A stretch of 64,000 nt of DNA, from NCBI GenBank assembly GCA_963169045.1, contig CAUJDF010000014.1, forward strand, positions 62,001-126,000. The letters are read 5' to 3'. Shown piece by piece: positions 19,288 through 28,062 of the stretch. Each line of letters opens with the position of its first letter. The stretch's first letter is position 1. This DNA is from Myxococcota bacterium (GTDB lineage: Bacteria; Myxococcota_A; Bradymonadia; UBA7976; UBA1532). A program made the position numbers and the translations under genes. The notes below the pieces were generated by a model. That model was not told the DNA's origin. It was given only the letters and a program-made list of their open reading frames with translations, and did no database searches.

Positions 19288-21771
19288 TCAGCGGGGGTCG
19301 CCCTTCAGCGCGAACGACGCCCAGAAGTACGGGTGCGTGAAATCGGTGGGGCGCCCCTCACCGGCGGCGCGGCGCACCCCGCGCACCGCCGTCGCCAGCG
19401 CCCCCTCGTCGATCCCCGCCGCCGTCACTCGACCGCTCCGCAGCGCCCGCTGCGCCGCGGCGAACGCGCCCAGCCGCCTCTGCTCGGCGAGCGCGCCATA
19501 GAAAGCGTCCATGAATCGCAGGGTTGCCGCGTCGCTCACCGGCCAGCGGCTCGAGATCACCGTGCGCGCGCCCGCCTGCAGGAAGGCGCGGTCGAGCACG
19601 CCCGGGATCTCGTCGCCTCGGTTGGGCGCGCCGACGCCGGAGTCGCAGGCCGACAACGTGACGAGGCTCGACTTCAGCCGGAGGGCCGCGATCTCGTCGG
19701 CAAACAACCGCCCGTCGTGCGCGCTGTCGGGCAAGAGCTCGAGCCAGGCCGGCCGTCCGGAGGTGGGCTCGATGCCGTGCACGGCGAGGTGCACCACGTC
19801 GGCGGCACCCATCGCCGCGCGCACCGTCGTCTCGACGGCCTGGGCGCCGAGCAGCACCGTCCGCTCCGGAAAGAGCGCGGCGATGCGCGCCGCCTCGGCC
19901 CGGGCGCCGGGCAGGTTCTCGACCGGATCGCCGACGGCGAGCACCCGCGGCGTCGCCGTCGCCGGCGCCGCCTCGAGCAGGGCCGCCAGCGCCGGCAGGC
20001 TCGGCGCCGAGAAGACGTCGAAGCGGTCGAGCAGCCGCTCGCCCCCCCACGGCAGCACCTCGAAGGGCACGCGGTGCAGCGGCCCGTGGGGCACCACGCA
20101 GAGCCGCCGGGGCGCCCCGGGGCCGTTGAGCGCGGCGGCGAGCGGGTCGAGCAGGCGCGCCGCCAGCCAGGCCGCCGGGGCCTCGTAGTCGCGCCCACGC
20201 CCGAGGATGCCGCGCTCGAGCGCCGCCGCCTGGCCCGCAAGCGACGCGGCGTCGATCGCCACCCGCAAGAGCCGCCGCTCCGACCGCGTGACGTGGAACA
20301 CCAGCAGCTCGTCGGGGAGGGCGTAGTAGTCGAGCACCGCCGTGTCGTCGGGCAGCCGCGACGCCAGCGCCACCACCCCGGGCGGGGCGCCCAGGCCGCT
20401 CGCCACCTGGCGCAGGTTGGCGCCGCGTTGCAGGCGCCGCGGATCGGGCCCGGCGGCCGCGACGTCGCCGCGGTGGAGGCGCAGCAGGTCTTCGACGAGC
20501 GCGCGCGCCTTGATGCGGCCGACGAGATCGGCGGCCTCGTCGACGCGGTCGCGCCGCACGAGCGCCCGCAGGAGGTCCTGGTAGATGCCGAGCCGGCGCC
20601 GGTTGTAGAACGACGCCAGCATCTCGGGCCCGAACTGGCCTCGCAGGCACTCGAAGTGGTCGATCGCGCGCCGCCGGTGCGTCAGCTCGCCCTCGGCGTC
20701 GCCCGCGGCGGCGGCGCGCCGGGCCGCCACGTCCTCGGCGAAGGCCTTCCAGCGGTCGGGCAGGCGCCCGCGCGCCTCGAGCCGACCGAGCGCCTCGTCG
20801 ACATCGGGCCAGCGCTCGAGCGCGGCCAGCGCCATCGCCCGGATCAGGTGCGCGTCGTCGATGATCGCGTCGAAAGACCCGCCGAGCGCCAGCCCCTCGT
20901 CGGCCGCGGCGATCGCGCGCTCGTGCAGCCCCTCGGCGAGACAGGCGTTCGCGAGCACGAGCCGCGCTTGGGCCTGGAGCAAGCGGTTGCCCGATCTCGC
21001 CGCCACCTCGCTCGCCTGCGCGGCGCGGTCGCGCGCCTCGGCGAAGCGGCCCTCCTCGGCGGCCAGGTTGGCGAGGTTCAGCGTCGAGCGCGCCAGCGCC
21101 TCGGTGCGCTCGGCGCCCGCGTGGAGCGTGCCGGCGCGCGTGACCAGCCACCGCGCCGACTCGTGCTCGCCCACGTGGGCCATCAGCACCCCCAGACCGT
21201 CGAGCGCCTGCGCCTCGAGCGCCGTGTCCCCGGCGGCCTGCGCGCGGTCGTAGACGTCGGCGTAGGCGTCGTAGGCCGCCTGGAAATCGTCCATCTCCCA
21301 TGCGAGGGCGGCGCGGCTCGTCTGGACCTTGAGCAGGTCCGCCGTGGGGCCATGCTCGCGGTGGAAGGCGAGCGCCGCGTCGAACTGCGCCATCGCCGCC
21401 GGTCGCTCGCCCTCGGCGGCGTAGACCTGGCCCAGGTAGCGCCGCGCCACCGCCTCGAGCGGCGCGTCGCCCTCGCCGCGTGCCTCGTCGATGGCCCGCT
21501 GCAGGACCGCCTCCGCCGCGGCCAGCTCGCCGAGCTTGCGCAGCGTCAGGCCGAGCTGCGCCCGCGCCCTCGCGGGCGTCGCCGCGGCACCCGGTTGACG
21601 CAGCGCCTGCTCGTAGGCCGCCCGCGCCGCCGCGTAGTCGGCTCGCGCGTAGGCTGCCTCGCCCTCGGCGAACGCGTCCGGTGAGGAGCACCCCGCGAGG
21701 ATCAGGCCGAGGAGCAGCGCAAAGCGGGCGCGACCCACCCGATCGGCGGCAAGCGAGGCGAGCGGTTTCAC
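19288..21771 (-). CDS. TPR-CHAT caspase-like protease, predicted lipoprotein
   Basis: The 827-residue protein opens with a lipoprotein signal (LLLGLILAGC, Cys near residue 28), so the protease is probably exported and membrane-anchored. Residues 35-400 are TPR-like helical repeats (AEGEAAYARADYAAARAAYE and similar). The C-terminal 300 residues are a CHAT domain, a caspase relative: predicted catalytic His665 in HLAVHG and Cys709 in LSACDSG, followed by DRAFLQAGARTVISSRWPV. Both catalytic residues are intact. Its ATG overlaps the stop of the membrane-protein gene upstream by 4 nt. It sits in an operon with an ECF sigma factor and a TPR-dynamin-like GTPase. In type III-E CRISPR systems a TPR-CHAT protease cleaves a protein that holds a sigma factor; here no CRISPR is present, so only the logic may be shared. 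Confidence 0.9.
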   Translation of the reverse strand: MKPLASLAADRVGRARFALLLGLILAGCSSPDAFAEGEAAYARADYAAARAAYEQALRQPGAAATPARARAQLGLTLRKLGELAAAEAVLQRAIDEARGEGDAPLEAVARRYLGQVYAAEGERPAAMAQFDAALAFHREHGPTADLLKVQTSRAALAWEMDDFQAAYDAYADVYDRAQAAGDTALEAQALDGLGVLMAHVGEHESARWLVTRAGTLHAGAERTEALARSTLNLANLAAEEGRFAEARDRAAQASEVAARSGNRLLQAQARLVLANACLAEGLHERAIAAADEGLALGGSFDAIIDDAHLIRAMALAALERWPDVDEALGRLEARGRLPDRWKAFAEDVAARRAAAAGDAEGELTHRRRAIDHFECLRGQFGPEMLASFYNRRRLGIYQDLLRALVRRDRVDEAADLVGRIKARALVEDLLRLHRGDVAAAGPDPRRLQRGANLRQVASGLGAPPGVVALASRLPDDTAVLDYYALPDELLVFHVTRSERRLLRVAIDAASLAGQAAALERGILGRGRDYEAPAAWLAARLLDPLAAALNGPGAPRRLCVVPHGPLHRVPFEVLPWGGERLLDRFDVFSAPSLPALAALLEAAPATATPRVLAVGDPVENLPGARAEAARIAALFPERTVLLGAQAVETTVRAAMGAADVVHLAVHGIEPTSGRPAWLELLPDSAHDGRLFADEIAALRLKSSLVTLSACDSGVGAPNRGDEIPGVLDRAFLQAGARTVISSRWPVSDAATLRFMDAFYGALAEQRRLGAFAAAQRALRSGRVTAAGIDEGALATAVRGVRRAAGEGRPTDFTHPYFWASFALKGDPR

Positions 21772-22820
21772 GGCGCGTGCTGGATGTCGCTCGACTGGAC
21801 GAGCGTGAAGGCTTCAGCCGGCAGGCGCGCCTTCAGGGCATCGTGCAGGTGGGCGAGGCGCGCCTCGCGATCGAGGTCGCCGCGGTCGTTGATCCGCGCG
21901 AGCAGGCTCGGCAGGTCGGGCACCGGGCGGCGACTGACGACCGCGAGGAAGCGCTCGCGCCCCGGCTGCCCGTCGAGCTCGAAGCGCTCGCGCAGGAGCG
22001 CGCTCTCGAAGTTGAGGCGCGCGGGCTCGGTGAGCACGAAGCGATCTCGGCTGTCGAGCAGGAGCAGGCTGACGTACCCCCCCGCCGGCGCCTCGACGGT
22101 CACCGCCAGCACGTCCGACTCGCGGAAGGTGCCCGCGTCGGGGCGGCGCACCGTGTCGGCGCGTTCGCCGGCGACGTAGATGAACGCCGGGGGCGGTGTG
22201 CCGCCTGGGCGCAGCAACGGCACGAGCGCCAGCGCCGCGACGGCGGCTGCGGCGGCGACGGCGAGCGGCCACCGGCGGCGCGGCTTCGAGGCGGCGGTCG
22301 CCACCGGCGCGGCGGGCGCCGCACGCCGGGGCGCCGGCAGGCGCACCCCGCCCGCCACCGGCTCGCCCGCTCCGCCGACGGCGGCGTGCGCTCGAGCGTC
22401 GAGGACGACCCCTTCGGCGCCTTCGGCGACGAGGCGGCGGAACAGCGCCGCCGCCGCGTCGGTCGCCGGACCGAGCACCGCGTTGTGACCGCGCGCGCCC
22501 CGGCCGACGACGACCGCCGCCCGCACCGGCGCGGCGCCGCGGACCGCGTCGACGAGCGTCCGCACGGCATCGCCGGCGGCCTCGACGGCGAGCGCGAACC
22601 GCCCGTCGCCGAGCGCCTCGAGCTCGGGCGCCGCCGACGCGAGCGCCGCGGGGAGCGGCCCGGCCAGCTGCACGACCGCCACCGCGAGCCAGCGCTCGTC
22701 GACCTCGGCGAGCGAAGCCGGCGGCTCGGCTTCGCCGCCACGCTCGAGCGCGCGCAGCACCGCGTCGGCCGCTGCCAGCGCCGCCTCGTCGAGCTCGTCA
22801 TAGTCGTCCCAGTCAGCCAT
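21768..22820 (-). CDS. one-pass membrane protein with cyclase-homology-like N half and DUF4384-like C half; putative anti-sigma or sensor
   Basis: 350 residues. An acidic N-terminus (DWDDYDELDEAALAAADAV) leads into residues 40-155, which follow the strand-helix order of a class III nucleotide cyclase homology domain (RWLAVAVVQLAG, FALAVEAAGDAVRTLVDAV, VRAAVVVGRGARGHNAVLG) without recognisable catalytic metal residues. One membrane helix (WPLAVAAAAAVAALALVPLL, near 190) separates this from a C-terminal region resembling DUF4384 (GYVSLLLLDSRDRFVLTEP). There is no zinc anti-sigma motif. The place between an ECF sigma gene and a protease gene suggests a membrane sensor for the sigma factor; this is inference. 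The stop overlaps the CHAT start. Confidence 0.72.
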   Translation of the reverse strand: MADWDDYDELDEAALAAADAVLRALERGGEAEPPASLAEVDERWLAVAVVQLAGPLPAALASAAPELEALGDGRFALAVEAAGDAVRTLVDAVRGAAPVRAAVVVGRGARGHNAVLGPATDAAAALFRRLVAEGAEGVVLDARAHAAVGGAGEPVAGGVRLPAPRRAAPAAPVATAASKPRRRWPLAVAAAAAVAALALVPLLRPGGTPPPAFIYVAGERADTVRRPDAGTFRESDVLAVTVEAPAGGYVSLLLLDSRDRFVLTEPARLNFESALLRERFELDGQPGRERFLAVVSRRPVPDLPSLLARINDRGDLDREARLAHLHDALKARLPAEAFTLVQSSDIQHAP

Positions 22821-22853
22821 GCAGTTTTCCAGTGCAGTCGCAGACGGCGGTTC

Positions 22854-23468
22854 TTACCGGGCGTCGTAGCCCTCGTCGCGCAGCACCTCGAGCGCCGTCT
22901 TCGCGATGCGGTTCTTCCACTGGTACACGTTGTTGGCGTTCGTCTCCTCCAGGCGCGCGATCGTCGTCACGTCGAGCTCCTGGACGAACAGGTACTCGTA
23001 GAACTGGCGTCCCTTGGGGGAGAGCTTGTCGAGAATGGCCGTGCGCAGGCGCGCCACCTCCTCGACCGTGCCCAGCCCCTCGAGCGGCGGCGGCTCCGCG
23101 TCGTCGAGATCCAGCTCGGCGTCGGCGCCGTCGAGCGCCAGGCGGAAGCGTCCGCGCTGTTCGAGCGTGCGCCGGAAGTGCCGCAGCGCCACCCGCTCGG
23201 CGATGCGGCACAGGTAGGTCTTGAGCCCCGCGCGCCCCGCCCAGCGGCGCAGCACCTGCGCCTCGGCCTCGAACACGGCGAGGAAGACGAGCTGCAGCGC
23301 GTCGTCGACGTCGGCGAGTTGCACGCGGCCCGCGCGCACGACCGACAGGAACGAGATCGCCTGATGCACCGCGCGATGGAAGCGCGCGACGAACCGCCGC
23401 CGCGCCTCGCGGTCGCCCGCAATGCAGGCGTCGACGAGCGCCCGCTCGTCCTCGTCCCCCCCGCGCAT
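22854..23468 (-). CDS. ECF-type RNA polymerase sigma factor (sigma-70 family)
   Basis: About 204 residues. Region 2 is recognisable as a helical block with VDDALQLVFLAVFEAEAQVL and GLKTYLCRIAERVALRHFRR. Region 4 has LSPKGRQFYEYLFVQELDVTTIARLEETNANNVYQWKNRI (read in parts), with a helix-turn-helix pattern and the VYQWKNR recognition helix. The lineage is divergent but sigma-70-like overall. I start it at ATG 23468; a GTG at 23492 would add eight residues. It lies 27 nt after the Cys-rich lipoprotein gene and 33 nt before the membrane-protein gene, all on the minus strand, so it is inside the operon that starts at 27901. Confidence 0.85.
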   Translation of the reverse strand: MRGGDEDERALVDACIAGDREARRRFVARFHRAVHQAISFLSVVRAGRVQLADVDDALQLVFLAVFEAEAQVLRRWAGRAGLKTYLCRIAERVALRHFRRTLEQRGRFRLALDGADAELDLDDAEPPPLEGLGTVEEVARLRTAILDKLSPKGRQFYEYLFVQELDVTTIARLEETNANNVYQWKNRIAKTALEVLRDEGYDAR

Positions 23469-23495
23469 GTCCCCGCCGCCCCCCTCTCGCACCGC

Positions 23496-24959
23496 TCAGC
23501 GGGCGCAGAGCCCCACGTCCGCGTACACGTCGTCGTTCGGATCCCGCGTGCCCTGCGTCCCGAAGACGTAGCGCCCGACGGCGCACCGCGCGCCCGCGGC
23601 GCAGTCGGCGTCCGCGCCGCAGACGCCGAAGCAGGCCCCCTCGCGGCAGAAGCCGCTGGCGCAGGCCCCGTCGTCCGCGCAGGGCGCACCCGCGGCGGCC
23701 CCCTCCCCCCCACGGACGCACGCCGCGACGAGCCGCCGGCCGTCGACCGACGTCCGCAGCGCGCAGACCTCGCCGCCCTCGCAGTCGGCGGTCCGAGCGC
23801 AGGGCGCAGCGCTGCCGCCGTCCGGGAGGCACGCGGGCAGACCGATGCGCAGATCGTCGGCGCGCCCCACCGTGCTGCCGTCGTCGACGATGAACACGCC
23901 GGCCTCGTAGCAGCGCGCGTCGCCGGCGCAGTCGCCGTCGGCGGCGCACGGGCCGAAGCAGATGCCCTCGTCCAGGCACTCGCCGGTCACGCACTCCTCG
24001 TCGCGGGCGCACGCCGCCCCGCCGGCGCCGGCGCCGATGCGACCGGGAACGCAGGCGAGCAAGAAGCCGCGCGGGCCGTCGGACGCGGCGATCGGCGCGC
24101 AGCGCTCCGTCGGCCCGCAGTCGCCGAGCCGCTCGCACCGCCGCGGCGCCTGCCGGCAGGTGCGGATGCGCCACGCCGTCGAGCCGTTGAACAGGCGCGT
24201 CCACAGGCATGTGTTGCCGTCGAGACAGTCGCCGTCGGCGAGACACGGATCGAGACACTGTCCGGTCACGCAGATGCCCGACGCGCAATCCGCGCCCTCG
24301 TCGCACGCCGCGGCGCGCGCCCCCGGGCCCTCGGGCTCGCGGCAGCGGGCGATCATGTCGTCGGTGCCGGGCACGGCGTCGACGCGGCAGATCGAGCCGT
24401 CGGGACAGTCCGCCGACCGGCCGCACGAGAACGTCGCGTCGTCGGGGACGCAGGCGCGGAGCCGCGAGTGGCACCGCTGGCCGTCGCGGCAGTCCTCGGC
24501 GCGACATCCGGGGAGGCAGCGCCCGGCGTCGGCGTCGAAGGCGCAGTAGTGCGCGGGCGGGCAGTCGTCGATCGCGCCGCAGGGGATGGCGTCGAAGTCG
24601 TCGCAGTCGCTGTCGACGCCGTCGTCGGGCGTCTCGGGCGCGCCGGGCCAGCGCCGGCCGTCGGTGTCGTCGCAATCTTCCGGCGCGGCGACGCCGTCGC
24701 GATCGCGATCGGAGCCGGGGGGCGGCGCGGCGTCGGGCGCCACTGCATCGGAGGCGGCAGCATCGGACGCGCCGGCATCGGCGGGCGCGCCATCGGACCG
24801 CCACGCGGCGTCGCCGACCGGCGCCGCGTCACCGGCCGCCGCGTCGGGCGCGTTGCCGCGCGGCCCGCAGGCGGCGCCCTCGCACTCGCCCCCCTCGGCG
24901 ATGTCCCCCGCGGCGCACCCGGCGAACAGGAGGCCGATCGTCGCTGCAATGCGGCGCAT
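23496..24959 (-). CDS. Cys-rich lipoprotein with MopE-like and Dickkopf/EB-like Cys repeats
   Basis: 487 residues. The lipobox is LLFAGC (Cys15). After an Ala/Asp-rich linker comes a calcium-type Asp-rich segment (DRDRDGVAAPEDCDDTD, then DGVDSDCDDF) as in MopE-like surface proteins of myxobacteria. The rest is at least six Cys-rich modules of the form CxxxxDC..G..C....C (for example CDEGADCASGICVTGQC and CADDGACASGFCREGAC), probably disulfide-bonded outside the cell. It is a likely outer-surface lipoprotein; ligand binding is plausible but unproven. The ATG shares one base with the stop of the GTPase gene (TGATG), so the start at 24959 is favoured over longer options. Confidence 0.85.
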   Translation of the reverse strand: MRRIAATIGLLFAGCAAGDIAEGGECEGAACGPRGNAPDAAAGDAAPVGDAAWRSDGAPADAGASDAAASDAVAPDAAPPPGSDRDRDGVAAPEDCDDTDGRRWPGAPETPDDGVDSDCDDFDAIPCGAIDDCPPAHYCAFDADAGRCLPGCRAEDCRDGQRCHSRLRACVPDDATFSCGRSADCPDGSICRVDAVPGTDDMIARCREPEGPGARAAACDEGADCASGICVTGQCLDPCLADGDCLDGNTCLWTRLFNGSTAWRIRTCRQAPRRCERLGDCGPTERCAPIAASDGPRGFLLACVPGRIGAGAGGAACARDEECVTGECLDEGICFGPCAADGDCAGDARCYEAGVFIVDDGSTVGRADDLRIGLPACLPDGGSAAPCARTADCEGGEVCALRTSVDGRRLVAACVRGGEGAAAGAPCADDGACASGFCREGACFGVCGADADCAAGARCAVGRYVFGTQGTRDPNDDVYADVGLCAR

Positions 24960-27901
24960 CAGGGCCCGGAAGACCGCGCGAGGTGCTCGAGCGGCTCGAC
25001 CAGCCGCCGCGCCAGATCGGCGCGCGCTTCGCGCAGCTCGCCCGCCGCCTCCTCGGCGAACGCGGCGAGGCCGTCGAACAGCGCGTCCGCCAGCCCCTCG
25101 AGCTTCAGCGGCCGGGCGCGGTCGAGCGCCAGGTCGCGACCAGACGGGGCCCGATCGATCCATCCTTCGAGATAGGCACGGTGACGCCCGAAGATCTCCT
25201 CGAAGCGCAGCTGGCGGTAGCCGTCGATGATGCCGCGCAGGGCCGCGACGCGGGCGGCGATCGTGTCGTCGGCGCCCCCCGCGAAGATCGTCTCGAGCTC
25301 GTCGAAGAGCGCGTCGAGCCGCGCCGTGAGCCGGGCCTCGATCGAGGCGCGCAGGGCGTCCACCGCCTCGCCGACCCCCCGCCGGCCCCCGGCCTGCTGG
25401 ATGTCACGACCCAGCGCGTCGACCACCTCGGGCCCGACCTCGGCCGCGAACGCGCGCTGCTGGTCCTCGATGCGACGCGCGATGCGCGTCACCGCCGCCT
25501 CGCGATGGCCGAGCGCCTCGAGGCGATCGTCGAGCCGCGCCAGCACCTTCGCGAGGATGCGGCGCAGCCGCAGCCGCACCGCCGCCTGCCGGATGACGGC
25601 CGCCCGGTCGAAGAGCGACTGGCGCAGGAGCCGGTGCAGCTTGCCGAAGCCGCTCGCCCGCACCGCCTCGACGTCGCGCCGCGCCAGGCCGTCGAGGCCG
25701 AGCCGCGCGCTGACCGCCGCCACGCCGTGCACGCGTCGCCCGAGCGCGCGCTCGGCCCGCGACGCCGCCTTCGCGACGCGTGCCTCGTCGTGGGCGTCGA
25801 CGCGGGTGACGACCGCCACCGCCTCGATGGCGCCGCGCCCGAGCCAGTGCGCCGCTTCGCGCCAGTGCTTCGCCGGCTGATCCGCCCCGACCAGCCACAG
25901 CGCCGCGTCGGCCTCGGCCAGCAGCGGCTCGCTGTCGCCCGGCGCGAGCGGATCGGGCAGATCGAGGATGCTCGCCCGCGTCAGTTCTTCAATCGGGACG
26001 AGGACTTCCACGAGTCGGACCGCCGCGGCGCTCAGCGCCTCCTCGTTGGCCTCGAGGAAGGCCCGCAGGTCGCGGATGCGCACCGTCGAGACGCGCCCGT
26101 CGCGGTAGAGCACGCGTCCGCCGGGCTCGCTGCCGTAGCGCAGCATCAGCGCGACGCGCGTGCCCTCGGGGATGACCTCGGAGCCGATCAGCGCGTTGAC
26201 GAACGTCGTCTTGCCGGCGCCGGGCGGACCCAGGATGGCGAGGAGCAGCGGCTGGTCGTGTGTCTCGACGAGGCGCTCCACGGCCAGTCGTAGATCGGCG
26301 AGCGCCGGCTCGTCGGCGATGAGCCGCCGCACCGCGTGCAGTCGTGCCAGCGCCTCGGTGGCCGCCACCGACGGCAGCGGCGCCGGCGGTGCCAGCATCG
26401 AGGGCGGCTCCGGCACGCCGTCGGTCCCCTCCACCGCCAGCGGCGGCACGGAGGCGGGCGGCGGCGGATCGCTCGCCGGCGCGGGCAGCGGCGGCGTGGC
26501 CAGCGCCGAGATCGAGGCGAGCGGACCCGTCGGACGGCGGGCGTCGGCCCGGGGGCCCAGGATCTGGCTCACGACCGCCTCGACGGGGGACGGCACCGCG
26601 CTCGTCGGCCGCCGCGAAGCCCCAGACGAACGCGAGGCGAGCGACTCGTCGGGGACCGCGTCGTCGTCGTCATCCGCCTCGACCGCGCCGAGCCTTCGCC
26701 GCACCTCGCGCCCCGCCTCGCCGCCGTCGGCCGCGAGGCCGCGCAGGTCGCGCGCCAGCGCGTCATCGCCCAGGTGGCGCAGGTGCTCTTCGGCCGCCTC
26801 GGGCTGGCCGAGCGCCGTGAGCGCCGCGCCGGCGGCCAGCCGCAGGTCGACGGGGGTGTCGTCGCCGACGAGGCGCGGCGAGACCAGCGCCAGCGCCTCG
26901 GCGGCCTCACCGGCCGCGACGAGCGCAAGCGCCCGCACCGCCAGCGCCTCGGCGTCGTCGGGCAGCAGGCGCAGCACGTCGCGCGCGTGCGCCGACGCCC
27001 GCTCCATGCGCGCCCCCGCACGCGCCGCCTGCATCGCGACGACGTACCCCGCGGGCTCGTCCGGCTCGAGCGACGCCGCGTGGATCGCCGCCGTCTCCGC
27101 CGCCTCGTGACGCCCGAGCGCCAACAGCAGCCGCGCGTGGAACAAGTGCAGGTCGACCCGGTCCGGCGCCGTCGCCAGGGCCCGCAGCACGTAACCGGGC
27201 GCCTCGGCGAGGTGGCCCGTCTGGGCCAGCGCCTCGGCCATGCCCGCCAGGGCGTCGGGGGACTCCGCGTCGCGGCGCAGCGCCTCGGCGAACAGCGCCC
27301 GCGCCTCCTCGCCGCGCCCGAGGTGCAGGAGCGAGCGCGCGAGCGCCACCGCCAGCTCGCCGTCGCGCGCCTCGCCGAGCGCCTCGACCGCCTCGGGGTG
27401 CCGGTCCTGACGCTGCAACGTCTCGACGAGCGCCCCGAGCAGCTCGCGATCGCCGGGAGACAGCTCGAGCCCGCGCCGCGCGAGGGCCTCGGCGCGGCTC
27501 AGGCGTCCGAGCGCGTTGTAGCAGCGCGCGAGGGCCGCGATGGCGCCCGGGTCGTCCGGGCGGGCCTGCAGGGCGCGCCGCAGAAGCTCGGCCGCCTCGT
27601 CGTAGGTCTCCTGTGTCTCGCGGACGGCGGCGAGCGTCCGCAGCAGCCAGAACGCGTCGGGCTCGGCGGCCAGCGCCCGCTCGAGCGCCGCCGCCGCGCG
27701 CCAGGCGTCGGCGCGGCGCAGGTGCGCCAGCCCGACGAGGTGGAGCGCGTCCGGCGTGGCCGCAGACCCGTCGAACAGCGCAAGCACCTCGTCGACGCGT
27801 CCGTCGCGCAGCGCGCGCAGCGCCCCGTGCAGGGCCTCGTCCGCCTCGGCGGGGAGCGTCACCTCGGTGAGGACGCGTTCGATCGGGTCCGAAGGGCGCA
27901 T
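24959..27901 (-). CDS. TPR repeat protein fused to dynamin-like GTPase domain
   Basis: 980 residues. The first 400 are TPR-type helical repeats (AAALERALAAEPDAFWLLRTL, AAELLRRALQARPDDPGAI, read in parts). A Pro/Ser-rich linker follows, then a GTPase domain from about 545: P-loop AILGPPGAGKTTFVNALIG near 555, switch Thr region (EGTRVALMLRYG), G3 motif ILDLPDPL where dynamins have DLPG, and G4 TRVD near 699. The last 230 residues are long helices (RRILAKVLARLDDRLEAL, ARRIEDQQRAFAAEV) like a bacterial dynamin stalk. Dynamin-like proteins remodel or seal membranes. No membrane-insertion paddle is obvious. GGAGAGGG precedes the ATG and a near-consensus promoter lies 35-70 nt upstream. First gene of the sigma/CHAT operon. 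Confidence 0.85.
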   Translation of the reverse strand: MRPSDPIERVLTEVTLPAEADEALHGALRALRDGRVDEVLALFDGSAATPDALHLVGLAHLRRADAWRAAAALERALAAEPDAFWLLRTLAAVRETQETYDEAAELLRRALQARPDDPGAIAALARCYNALGRLSRAEALARRGLELSPGDRELLGALVETLQRQDRHPEAVEALGEARDGELAVALARSLLHLGRGEEARALFAEALRRDAESPDALAGMAEALAQTGHLAEAPGYVLRALATAPDRVDLHLFHARLLLALGRHEAAETAAIHAASLEPDEPAGYVVAMQAARAGARMERASAHARDVLRLLPDDAEALAVRALALVAAGEAAEALALVSPRLVGDDTPVDLRLAAGAALTALGQPEAAEEHLRHLGDDALARDLRGLAADGGEAGREVRRRLGAVEADDDDDAVPDESLASRSSGASRRPTSAVPSPVEAVVSQILGPRADARRPTGPLASISALATPPLPAPASDPPPPASVPPLAVEGTDGVPEPPSMLAPPAPLPSVAATEALARLHAVRRLIADEPALADLRLAVERLVETHDQPLLLAILGPPGAGKTTFVNALIGSEVIPEGTRVALMLRYGSEPGGRVLYRDGRVSTVRIRDLRAFLEANEEALSAAAVRLVEVLVPIEELTRASILDLPDPLAPGDSEPLLAEADAALWLVGADQPAKHWREAAHWLGRGAIEAVAVVTRVDAHDEARVAKAASRAERALGRRVHGVAAVSARLGLDGLARRDVEAVRASGFGKLHRLLRQSLFDRAAVIRQAAVRLRLRRILAKVLARLDDRLEALGHREAAVTRIARRIEDQQRAFAAEVGPEVVDALGRDIQQAGGRRGVGEAVDALRASIEARLTARLDALFDELETIFAGGADDTIAARVAALRGIIDGYRQLRFEEIFGRHRAYLEGWIDRAPSGRDLALDRARPLKLEGLADALFDGLAAFAEEAAGELREARADLARRLVEPLEHLARSSGP

Positions 27902-27942
27902 CCCTCTCCACTCGGTGCCGGCGGCAGGCAGGAACGCGGGGG

Positions 27943-27972
27943 ATCATATTCGCGCCGTTCGCGGCCGGTCAA
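27943..27972 (-). promoter_or_regulatory. near-consensus promoter of the TPR-GTPase / sigma / CHAT operon
   Basis: On the minus strand TTGACC (27967-27972) and TATGAT (27943-27948) are separated by 18 nt. Each hexamer matches five of six housekeeping-sigma bases, which is striking in such GC-rich DNA. Transcription would start near 27936 and give a leader of about 35 nt. I see no other promoter of this quality until after the CHAT gene. Confidence 0.65.
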
Positions 27973-28062
27973 TTCGGGGGTCGGGGCCGGGCGGGAGGGT
28001 TGTGTCCCGATCCCCGCCGTGGTTTCATCGCCTTTCGCCAGACGAGAGGGAGGGCTCGCACC

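Noticed and set aside
28000-28062. Upstream in-frame extension of the CdnL gene
   Set aside because: The family starts with FSVGDMAVY close to the N-terminus and a strong ribosome site lies before ATG 28063.
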